Source: Serratia fonticola
GTDB taxonomy: Bacteria; Pseudomonadota; Gammaproteobacteria; Enterobacterales; Enterobacteriaceae
Reading direction: 5' to 3'
Assembly (NCBI RefSeq): GCF_001006005.1
Contig: NZ_CP011254.1
Location: 2,418,001 to 2,482,000, forward strand
Length of the DNA stretch: 64,000 nt
Below, one piece after another: positions 52,455-59,775 of this stretch. A program made the translations under genes and the position numbers. Within the stretch, counting starts at the first letter, position 1, and every line of letters starts with the position of its first letter. Below the pieces are notes generated by a model. It ran no database searches and had not been told where the DNA came from. It saw only the letters and a program-made list of their open reading frames with translations.

Positions 52455-53444
52455 TTAAATAATCTGTCGGTGGTGAGCCAGGGCAAATAATCCAGAACTG
52501 GAAAGTGAACGATCTACCGATGCCAGGGTAACTTTCCCGTTAAACCACGGGTCATTTTCAATGAGAGTAGCGAAAGCGAATTTAAGCGTGTCTTTGCCGC
52601 ATACCACGACGTGAGTATCCGGGGTAACCGTAAAGGCCTCGCTATTTTTGACCGCCTGCAGGTCATCTTGTAGCACGGCTCCTAACAAGACATTGGCTTT
52701 CTGGTTGAGCGTAAGTTGGCTGAACATATCCAGAACGCGCACAGAAAAACAGGTGCGGGACAAGCCCGTTTGCCGGCATTGGTTCGCACCTTGCAGCAAG
52801 GCTGGGGCTTCAATCTCCTGAGCGAATTGCCGATCCAGGGAGTTGGCCAGGATCGTATGCCGGGTAATCACGTCCAGCAGTTCACCACCGAGTGTCGTGA
52901 CACAACCTTCGATGCGGTCCTGCGCATCTATCTTGACGAATTTAGAGTGTGAACCCGGCAGCACAATCAGCGCCGGGCCGTGGATGTCCAGGCTGGCGAG
53001 TACACCGATAGCTTCCGTCTCTTCGCCACGCATCATGTCCATCTGCTCGGCATTACCCAGCGTGACGGCAGAATCATGATTGCGAACTCCTGGTACAAAC
53101 CAGATGGGTTCCTCGGCGATTTCTGGCAGATTGGCGCAGACCATGCCTTGAGCCAGTTCGCCAAGCCCGGCAGGCGCCAACAAATGCGGAATTTCACATA
53201 ATCCCACGTTGGAGGTGATCATACCCGATGATAGGTAAACCACGCGTTCAGCAGCCGGTATCGTGGCCAGATTTTTGGCTTCCTGAACGGCTTCGCGTAC
53301 GCCATTCATCAGCGTTGCCGTACTGCCAGAGATGGCGGTATCGCGTACGCCGATGGGGCGTGCCGCTTCAGCTAACAGCCGTTGGTCCTGCCAGGCACAT
53401 ACCCTGGTGTTGGTTGTGCCGGTATCGATAGTGATTATATACAT
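52455..53444 (-). CDS. 2-dehydro-3-deoxygalactonokinase (DgoK family)
   Basis: A 329-residue sugar-acid kinase. The ATG at 53444 starts the family signature MYIITIDTGTTNTRVCAW, the phosphate-1 motif. MRGEETEAIGVLAS and VLPGSHSKFVKID are conserved DgoK segments, with the catalytic region around GCVTTLGGELLDVI. It phosphorylates 2-keto-3-deoxy-galactonate in the DeLey-Doudoroff pathway. The adjacent upstream gene is a diverged paralogue. Confidence 0.85.
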   Translation of the reverse strand: MYIITIDTGTTNTRVCAWQDQRLLAEAARPIGVRDTAISGSTATLMNGVREAVQEAKNLATIPAAERVVYLSSGMITSNVGLCEIPHLLAPAGLGELAQGMVCANLPEIAEEPIWFVPGVRNHDSAVTLGNAEQMDMMRGEETEAIGVLASLDIHGPALIVLPGSHSKFVKIDAQDRIEGCVTTLGGELLDVITRHTILANSLDRQFAQEIEAPALLQGANQCRQTGLSRTCFSVRVLDMFSQLTLNQKANVLLGAVLQDDLQAVKNSEAFTVTPDTHVVVCGKDTLKFAFATLIENDPWFNGKVTLASVDRSLSSSGLFALAHHRQII

Positions 53445-53463
53445 GTCATTCTCGTTATTATTA

Positions 53464-54483
53464 TCAGCGTAGGGTGCGGAGTGTATTAGCAATAGCGCTG
53501 GCGCCGGTTATCGCTAACAGATCTATTTGCTGCTCATCGGAAATTATTCGCTGTGGGCTATCTATTTTTAACTGCTGTCGAATAATGTGCTGGTAAATCT
53601 CACAACGTCTCGCATGGCCGATTAAAAATATCTCGCCATGGAAATTAAACCCCTGGTGTTGGGCATTAATAAAAACGTTGATATCGTCACCTGCCATGGC
53701 GCTTTCAAGGAAGAGTTTGCGCTGCGGCGCTGTGGTCGGAAACGCGAATTGTAAGAATCGGCTCATCAATATTGTGCGTAATAAACCGCTCTCCTGCACG
53801 GACTGGCAGGCAGCATCAATAATCTGTGGCTCTATTTTTGCCTGCGCTTCTTCTTCTGGCGTGGTGGCAACACTGGCTGCGACAAAGGTCTGCTTCAGGA
53901 TTGCTGCATACACCTGGCCGCTTAAGGAGGTAATACTGCCGGCAATTTTCCCCTGTTGATTAATCGAAATCAATTTTGTGGTGGAACCCAGCTCGATCAG
54001 GATACAGGGGAGCTTGGGCTGATAACCCAACAGCAACCCGACAGCCTGAGTCTCTTCACCTCGCATCAGATCAATGCCGCTGAGATTTTCCCATGAGGGA
54101 GTCGTCTGGTTGCGAACGCCAGGGATCAGCATGACGGGAATATCCAACGCCAGGAGCTCATTGGCAGCAAATGGCACAGTATGCTGTGCCAATTCGTCAA
54201 TCCCGACCGGTGCAACCAGATGGGGAACCTCATGCAAACCCAGGTTTGACGTGATCATGCCTGAGGCAATAATAAAGGTGATATCCTGCTGAGCCTTGCC
54301 GTTTCTTGCCAACAATTCCGTTACGCCACGCACCATCTCCTGACGTAATAGATTATTATTTCCATGAGTGACGGTGGAGTTTACCCCTTCGTCGATCGTG
54401 ATCTTGTCAATAATCTTACTATCGGCGAATGCCAGCAGATAAATACGTGTCGTGGACGAACCTGAATCAATGACAATAAACAT
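53464..54483 (-). CDS. second DgoK-family kinase paralogue
   Basis: A 339-residue protein with the same fold as its neighbour: MFIVIDSGSSTTRIYLLAF, SGMITSNLGLHEVPHLVAPV, DLMRGEETQAVGLLLGY and ILIELGSTTKLISIN. The DgoK 'PGSHSK' segment is altered to ELGSTTK, so the substrate or activity may differ. The ATG at 54483 follows AAAGGAG; a GTG two codons earlier is possible. Only 19 bp separate it from the first kinase gene. Tandem duplicates of this kinase are unusual. Confidence 0.8.
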   Translation of the reverse strand: MFIVIDSGSSTTRIYLLAFADSKIIDKITIDEGVNSTVTHGNNNLLRQEMVRGVTELLARNGKAQQDITFIIASGMITSNLGLHEVPHLVAPVGIDELAQHTVPFAANELLALDIPVMLIPGVRNQTTPSWENLSGIDLMRGEETQAVGLLLGYQPKLPCILIELGSTTKLISINQQGKIAGSITSLSGQVYAAILKQTFVAASVATTPEEEAQAKIEPQIIDAACQSVQESGLLRTILMSRFLQFAFPTTAPQRKLFLESAMAGDDINVFINAQHQGFNFHGEIFLIGHARRCEIYQHIIRQQLKIDSPQRIISDEQQIDLLAITGASAIANTLRTLR

Positions 54484-54525
54484 GCTCACTCCTTTAAATA
54501 GCGCTGCTGAGGCTGATGTTTTTCA

Positions 54526-55680
54526 TTAAAGGCTACGTTGTAAAATATCACGCAGGGTGTCGGCATCCGGCACTCGTGGATTATTCTCCAGCACCACTTT
54601 CATGGTGGTTTGCACGTTATTGATAATCCAGTCGAAGTGTTCTTCTTTCACCCCCAGTTCAGTCAAGGAAGGGAGCATATTGACTGATGACAGCAATGAC
54701 GTGACGGCCTGTACGCTGCTGTAAGCGGCTTGTTCAAGGGACATATCGCGAGTATCCACACCCATGGCATAGGCAATGGCGGCAAATTTTTCGGGGGCGG
54801 CCGACCAGGTGTATTCCATAAAAGCAGGATAAACCGCGGCGATCCCTTCTGCATGAACGACGTCAAGCAGCCCGCCCATTGGGTGTTGCAGAGCATGTGG
54901 CAGCGCCGTACCGGCACAGTCGATCGCCATTCCGGCAAGCGTACTCGCCACGCAAACCTGCTCCCATGCCGCCAAATCGGTCACATCGGCATACACGCGT
55001 GGCAGGTTCTGTGTCAGCAGGGTAATCGCACGCAGCGAGAGCATTTCACTGACTGGGTGCGCATTCCGGGAGATAAATGACTCCAGGGCATGGAACAAGA
55101 CGTCGGCACCCGGCCCGGCGATCACGCGTTTTGGCAGAGTGAGCATCAGTTCGGGGTCAACAATCGAGGCGACCGGGTAGATTAACGGGTTAACCAAGCC
55201 TTTTTTATCATGGGTTTCCGGGTTGGTGAACACGGCGGTACGGTTAGCCTCGCTGCCTGTGCCTGCCGTGGTCGGCACCAGGATATTTGGCAGTGCGTTC
55301 TGTGCCTGGGCTTTGCCAAACACATAATCCCAGATGCTGCCTGGATTGCAGGCACAAAACGCGATGCCTTTGGCCATATCCATTGCGCTGCCACCACCAA
55401 TACCAATCACCAGATCGCATTGCTCCTGGCGTGCCATTTCAGCACCGGCTTCCACCAGTGTGGAAAGCGGGTTTTGCATAAATTTGTCATAGACGGCAAA
55501 TGCCACCCCGGCGGCAGCCAGGGTTTCCTGTGCCCGAGCGAGTAGGCCCGTGGACTTGGTGTTATCAGAAACGACCAACAGTGCTTTCTTCCCGTACTGT
55601 TGAGCGATGCTACCAAGCAGAGCAAATTTGCCAGGGCCAACGTGAAGTTTTACAGGGTTGTTGAAGATAAAACTGTTCAT
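54526..55680 (-). CDS. iron-containing alcohol dehydrogenase
   Basis: A 384-residue group III metal-dependent alcohol dehydrogenase. The NAD-binding GIGGGSAMDMAKGIA and TTAGTGSEANRTAVFT segments are present. Metal ligands are visible in AGPGADVLFHALES (Asp and His), and His residues in LPHALQHPMGGLLDVVHAEG (split: LPHALQHPMG and LLDVVHAEG). First gene of the cluster, so an oxidation or reduction of the imported sugar or sugar acid probably opens the pathway. Substrate unknown; propanediol- or lactaldehyde-type activity is also common in the family. Confidence 0.85.
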   Translation of the reverse strand: MNSFIFNNPVKLHVGPGKFALLGSIAQQYGKKALLVVSDNTKSTGLLARAQETLAAAGVAFAVYDKFMQNPLSTLVEAGAEMARQEQCDLVIGIGGGSAMDMAKGIAFCACNPGSIWDYVFGKAQAQNALPNILVPTTAGTGSEANRTAVFTNPETHDKKGLVNPLIYPVASIVDPELMLTLPKRVIAGPGADVLFHALESFISRNAHPVSEMLSLRAITLLTQNLPRVYADVTDLAAWEQVCVASTLAGMAIDCAGTALPHALQHPMGGLLDVVHAEGIAAVYPAFMEYTWSAAPEKFAAIAYAMGVDTRDMSLEQAAYSSVQAVTSLLSSVNMLPSLTELGVKEEHFDWIINNVQTTMKVVLENNPRVPDADTLRDILQRSL

Positions 55681-55905
55681 TAGTTATCCTTTATTGTCCG
55701 CATATTCGAATCGTGTTCGCATTTGTGATTATATTGGCCGTGTTTCATCCTGCGTTCAACCCTTTTTGCTGGATTAATGAGCGCAATCACATTTTTTCTG
55801 GTTGTTGGCGAATTAGGGGGAGGTAAACAGGGGGGGATTTTTTAACGTGATTTGCAGCAATGGTTAGCTGACAGCAAGCCAACATCGGCTTGCTGTCTAT
55901 TTGGG

Positions 55906-57507
55906 CTATTCACCCAATATCAAATCCACCGCCTTCTCGGCCAGCATAATGGTGGGTGCATTGGTGTTGCCGCTGGTGACCTGCGGCATCACCGAACAGT
56001 CGACCACCCGCAGGCGTTCAAAGCCATGCACTCTTAGCTGCAAGTCAGTCACCGAGTTCTCCGTATTTTGCCCCATACGGCAACTGCCCACCGGGTGATA
56101 GACGGTCTTGCAGAAGTTACGCACAAACTCCTCCATCTGCGCCTCATCGTTCACCCACGCTGGTTGTGGCATCAGCAGATCTTTAATCAGCGGCTTGAGA
56201 GAGGTGGTTTCCAGGAAGCGCAGGCCAAATTTCACCGCGCGAATGCTGCCCGCGATATCGTCTGGATGACCAAGGTAGTTGGCCTGGAGCTTGACCGGAT
56301 CGGCAGGGTTGCGGCTACGTAGCTGCACCTGACCGCGCGCTTTGGGTTGCAGATAGCCGACCTTGAGCGACATGCCGTGGATCGCCGGTAGCGGTTCGCC
56401 GGGCACGTCGTCCCAACTGTCCAGTATCGGCAGGAAATGCACCTGTACGTCTGGCCTGCCATTGCCCAGGGAGTCTGCAAAGGCGGCACCCTCTAGTACG
56501 TTAGAGGTCAAGACGCCGCTGCGAAATGCCAGCCACTCGGCACCGTGGCGCAGCGCCTGCAAGCCCCGATCGGCGCCGAACAGGCTGACAGGTTCACGGG
56601 TACTGACGTTAATCGACATATGCAGGTGATCGTGGAAGTTTTTGCCCACCGGCAGATCGGCCAGCGGCGTAATACCCAACTGCTCCAGATGTTCGCGCGG
56701 ACCAATGCCGGACAGCATCAGGATCTTCGGTGAGCCAATCGCCCCGGCGCTGAGGATCACTTCCTGGCTGGCGTGGGCGACGATCTCATTGCCACCGTTC
56801 AGGCTGTAGACCACTCCAGTTGCCACGTTGTTTTCGAACGTGACGCGATGCACCAGCGCGTTGAGTTTCACCACTAGCCGCGAGTTATCGCGCACGGCTT
56901 GCAGATAGGTGCGGGAGGTGCTGGCGCGTTCTCCATTGTGGGTGGTGGTTTGGTAGAACCCTACGCCGTGTTGGCTAGCGCCATTAAAGTCGTTGCGATA
57001 GGGCAGGTCCAACTCCTGGCCCGCGCGGATAAATGCCATGCTGAGTGGATGGCGATAACGGTTCTCGCTGACGGGCAACAACCCTTCGGTGCCGTGATAT
57101 TCATCCGCCAGGCTTTCATTGGCTTCGGCGCGTTTAAAATAGGGCAGTACGTCCTGATAGCTCCAGCCGGTACAGCCATACTGTTGCGCCCAGCCGTCGT
57201 AATCCTGCGGTTGGCCACGCAGATAGATCATCCCGTTGACCGAGCTACTGCCACCCAGCACCTTGCCCTGGGCGATTTGCATGCGGCGGTTATTGGCGTG
57301 CGGCTCTGGCTCGGTTTCATACGGCCAGCTTTTTTTGGCGATGATCTTGGCGACCCCGGCGGGCATTTTGATAAACAGATTATTGTCGTCGCCACCGGCT
57401 TCCAGCAGCAGGATGCGGGCCTGGGTACGGAGGATGAGTTGGGCTGCCAGCACGCAACCCGCCGAGCCTGCGCCAACAATGATGTAATCGAAGTTATTTT
57501 CTGACAT
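55906..57507 (-). CDS. GMC-family oxidoreductase (choline dehydrogenase-like)
   Basis: A 533-residue flavoprotein. The FAD-binding N-terminus DYIIVGAGSAGCVLAAQL is followed by GKVLGGSSSVNGMIYLRGQ and GAIGSPKILMLSGIGP, the two GMC signatures. The active-site His is in VYHPVGSCRMG, with the second pair residue Asn in SGNTNAPTIM. Choline dehydrogenase (BetA) is the closest well-known member, but betB, betI and betT are absent, so the substrate may be another alcohol. The ATG at 57507 is preferred to 57543. Confidence 0.82.
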   Translation of the reverse strand: MSENNFDYIIVGAGSAGCVLAAQLILRTQARILLLEAGGDDNNLFIKMPAGVAKIIAKKSWPYETEPEPHANNRRMQIAQGKVLGGSSSVNGMIYLRGQPQDYDGWAQQYGCTGWSYQDVLPYFKRAEANESLADEYHGTEGLLPVSENRYRHPLSMAFIRAGQELDLPYRNDFNGASQHGVGFYQTTTHNGERASTSRTYLQAVRDNSRLVVKLNALVHRVTFENNVATGVVYSLNGGNEIVAHASQEVILSAGAIGSPKILMLSGIGPREHLEQLGITPLADLPVGKNFHDHLHMSINVSTREPVSLFGADRGLQALRHGAEWLAFRSGVLTSNVLEGAAFADSLGNGRPDVQVHFLPILDSWDDVPGEPLPAIHGMSLKVGYLQPKARGQVQLRSRNPADPVKLQANYLGHPDDIAGSIRAVKFGLRFLETTSLKPLIKDLLMPQPAWVNDEAQMEEFVRNFCKTVYHPVGSCRMGQNTENSVTDLQLRVHGFERLRVVDCSVMPQVTSGNTNAPTIMLAEKAVDLILGE

Positions 57508-57720
57508 GACCGTTCCCTGTGCGTGATGGTTGGAGACTGTCATGGCAGAGTAACTCAGAGGAAGGGTAGGTCAATTTACGATCGTTAATTTATTAACGAA
57601 TATCACAATAAATTTACATTACAGAACTGAGAATCAGTTTAACTGTTTGAAATATAAAGTTACCGTGTGAATTTTTGAATAATGTTGATGTTAATAATTT
57701 TTGTGTGAGTGATGTGTTCT

Positions 57721-57868
57721 CTCCCTCACCCCAACCCTCTCCCCAAGGAGAGGGAGCCGATAGGCGCAGTTGTCAGGTAAAGAAGTTAATTGGTAACAGG
57801 GGGGATATCGAGGGTGTATACCGTTAATTAAGTTGTGGCACATTCGGTCCCCTCTCCCTGTGGGAGAG
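57721..57868. repeat. left part of a palindromic-ended repeat split by IS110
   Basis: Starts CTCCCTCACCCCAACCCTC, continues through a unit CCGTTAATTAAGTTGTGGCA like that at 2193-2218, and ends CCCTGTGGGAGAG where the insertion element begins. The missing right edge, GGTTAGGGTGAGGGGCC, is found on the other side of the element at 59073-59089. Before insertion this was one repeat of the same family as 1970-2399. Confidence 0.85.
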
Positions 57869-57883
57869 ATACCGTCTTGTCGG

Positions 57884-58843
57884 CTATCCGGCAAGCGGTA
57901 TTTCCGCATTAAATGTCTTTCCTGATTTCACCACACCATAGGCCAGTTGCAGCAGTTTTCGCATCGCCGCACACACTCTCTCTTTGCCCGATTTCCCACG
58001 CAACTTCAGCCTTTCTGTTAAGTCTTTAACCACAACATTGTATTGGCTTGCCACCACCGCGGGCATGTATAACGCGCTTCGTAGCTCACCGTGTCCCACT
58101 TTCGATAACCGGCTTTTCCCTTTAAACATCCCCGACTCACATCGCTGTGGATTCAGTCCTGCGTACGCTACCAGGGCCTTGCTGCTGGTGAACCGACGCA
58201 GGTTTCCTGCGAAGGCCAGCAGGCTGGAGCTCAGCATCTCTCCCACTCCAGGGATACTTTTTAGCAACTCGCTGTCCCGTTTCAGGTCAGGGTTATCATC
58301 GATGTGCTGACTGATTTTCTTCTTCGTTTCTCGTATCAGTTCATCCAACGTGGCGATGTGCTCATTGAGTGAAGGGACGATGACTGCTTCGGCCACCTCC
58401 AGGCGATTTTCTTCCATCTGACGCATCTCTTCCAGGTTCTTAAGATGCCTGACCAACGCGGTCAACTGGCGTTCGCTCAACGGGGCTGGGAACCACGGGT
58501 CAGGCTGATGCAGTGCGCAGTAGCGGGCTATCATCGCTGCATCGCTTTTGTCCGTTTTGTTCCGGGCCAGTTCTGTATTGCCGAAGGAATGGATACACGC
58601 CGGGTTCATCAGACTGACGTGGTAGTTGTTGTCTGCCAGATAAGTGGCCAGTTCCGTACTGTAGCTCCCGGTGGCTTCCATACAGACATGACAGTCGCCA
58701 AAGCGGCTCAACCAGGCTGCGAACTCGCGGCATCCAGAAGGGGTATTGGCAAACTTTTTGGTTTTATACTTCTGATTGTCCAGCAGTACGGCGACATCAA
58801 ATTTGTGTTTGGCGATATCAACGCCGACAGGGGTTCTACGCAT
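57884..58843 (-). CDS. IS110-family DEDD/serine recombinase (transposase)
   Basis: A 319-residue recombinase. The N-terminal RuvC-like DEDD site reads VGVDIAKHKFDVAV (Asp9), CMEATGSY (Glu56) and KTDKSDAAMIARY (Asp98, Asp101). A coiled-coil-like middle (NLEEMRQMEENRLEVAEA) leads to the C-terminal Tnp domain SIPGVGEMLSSSLLAF and GLNPQRCESG, whose Ser is the likely second nucleophile. The family is guided by a bridge RNA from the element's own non-coding end; here that end lies upstream of the gene, as in the IS110/IS621 subgroup. Frame intact. Confidence 0.92.
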   Translation of the reverse strand: MRRTPVGVDIAKHKFDVAVLLDNQKYKTKKFANTPSGCREFAAWLSRFGDCHVCMEATGSYSTELATYLADNNYHVSLMNPACIHSFGNTELARNKTDKSDAAMIARYCALHQPDPWFPAPLSERQLTALVRHLKNLEEMRQMEENRLEVAEAVIVPSLNEHIATLDELIRETKKKISQHIDDNPDLKRDSELLKSIPGVGEMLSSSLLAFAGNLRRFTSSKALVAYAGLNPQRCESGMFKGKSRLSKVGHGELRSALYMPAVVASQYNVVVKDLTERLKLRGKSGKERVCAAMRKLLQLAYGVVKSGKTFNAEIPLAG

Positions 58844-59070
58844 TATGGCACTCCATAACCATGTCTGAAATTTATCGCCGGACCATCCTTATATGTGGGT
58901 GCTCATAGGCACAGGATACCGTTCGGTCTAGAAGGCGACAGGGAAATAGACAGCCGGGGCACAATCTCTCCCACGGGCTCATAGGCACTAGGGTTAGGGG
59001 GAGCTCACCGGCTATCTCCCGATGATCAGTCGGGGATCTTCTCCGCTAAGGCGGAGAAGATCAAGACATA
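58844..59070 (-). ncRNA. IS110 bridge RNA region
   Basis: Read on the minus strand from 59070: a perfect 12-bp hairpin GATCTTCTCCGC/GCGGAGAAGATC (59035-59062), a small CCCGA/TCGGG stem, then a loop closed by AGCCGG (59008-59013) and CCGGCT (58952-58957). Inside are CCCTAACCCT (58990-58999), identical to the flank at 59071-59080, and GUGGGAGAGA (58965-58974), complementary to the opposite strand of the other flank (57860-57868). A second loop carries ACGGTATC (58915-58922), identical to the element's own end (57868-57875), and ACATATAAG (58888-58896), partly complementary to the other end. Both loops share GCTCATAGGCA (58901-58911, 58977-58987). This is the target- and donor-binding layout of a bridge RNA; RNA ends were not mapped. 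Confidence 0.8.
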
Positions 59071-59099
59071 AGGGTTAGGGTGAGGGGCCATTGCGGCGG

Positions 59100-59603
59100 T
59101 TAAAGCGCCTTCAGCATGGTGACTTCGCAGTCGCCGTGGCCGGTATTGCCCATGGCATAGCCGATATGCTCAAAACCAAGATGTTCATACAGACCGATCG
59201 CCTGCTGCAACGTGGCGGTCGTTTCCAGATAACAACGGCCGAACCCCTGCTGGCGGGCAAACTCCAGCGCCTGCAGCGCCAGGCGTTTTGCCAAACCTTT
59301 GCCACGCAGCACCGGCAGGAAATACATTTTCTGTAATTCGCAAACGTCGATCTCACCGCCCTGCAGCGGCGCAACGCCACCACCACCGGCAATCTGACCG
59401 TCTATCTCCACCACCCAGTAGGCACTGCGCGGTTGGCTATAGAGTTGGTATAAAGCGTCCAGATTGGGATCGGAAACGGTATAGCCTTTATCCGCCGTCA
59501 GGCCATGCTCGGCGGAGACTTCGCGAATGACGTGAGCAATAGCGGCATTATCGTCGGCCGTGATTGGGCGCACCAGAAGGCGCACTGGGGTGGCTGTTGT
59601 CAT
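59100..59603 (-). CDS. yjgM: GNAT-family N-acetyltransferase YjgM
   Basis: A 167-residue acetyltransferase, the same length as E. coli YjgM and similar throughout ([40 protein letters not shown]). The acetyl-CoA loop is [15 protein letters not shown]. Substrate unknown. The ATG at 59603 is chosen over 59621 because GGTGAG lies 7 bases upstream and the length then fits. It lies in the conserved order yjgM-valS-holC-pepA. Confidence 0.88.
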   Translation of the reverse strand: MTTATPVRLLVRPITADDNAAIAHVIREVSAEHGLTADKGYTVSDPNLDALYQLYSQPRSAYWVVEIDGQIAGGGGVAPLQGGEIDVCELQKMYFLPVLRGKGLAKRLALQALEFARQQGFGRCYLETTATLQQAIGLYEHLGFEHIGYAMGNTGHGDCEVTMLKAL

Positions 59604-59724
59604 GTTTACACTCACCATCAAAGGGAACCTGAGGGGACCCGGAATTTCGTTGTTATTACGGAATGCACCGCATCAATAATACTTTGTAATAACACTTAAG
59701 CCTGGCTCTTGGCAATGCCGATAA

Positions 59725-59757
59725 AAAAACAGCGGGGAAAAATCACCCGCTGTTTTT
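59725..59757 (-). terminator. terminator of valS
   Basis: On the minus strand AAAAACAGCGGG, a loop and CCCGCTGTTTTT form a strong stem ending in a T run, 19 bases after the valS stop. Confidence 0.92.
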
Positions 59758-59775
59758 GATCGGTAGTTTGCAGAA

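Larger units (their letters stand above)
57869..59070 (-). mobile_element. IS110-family insertion element
   Basis: Element of 1202 bp, delimited by comparing the split repeat with its intact relatives. The dinucleotide AG (CT on the minus strand) flanks it on both sides (57867-57868 and 59071-59072), the core expected for IS110. It has no long terminal inverted repeats, as usual for the family. It carries one transposase gene near one end and about 227 bp of structured non-coding DNA at the other. Confidence 0.9.

Noticed and set aside
57721..59089. composite transposon around the GMC dehydrogenase or sugar cluster
   Set aside because: Only one IS110 copy is present and it has simply split an intergenic repeat; no second flanking copy was seen.
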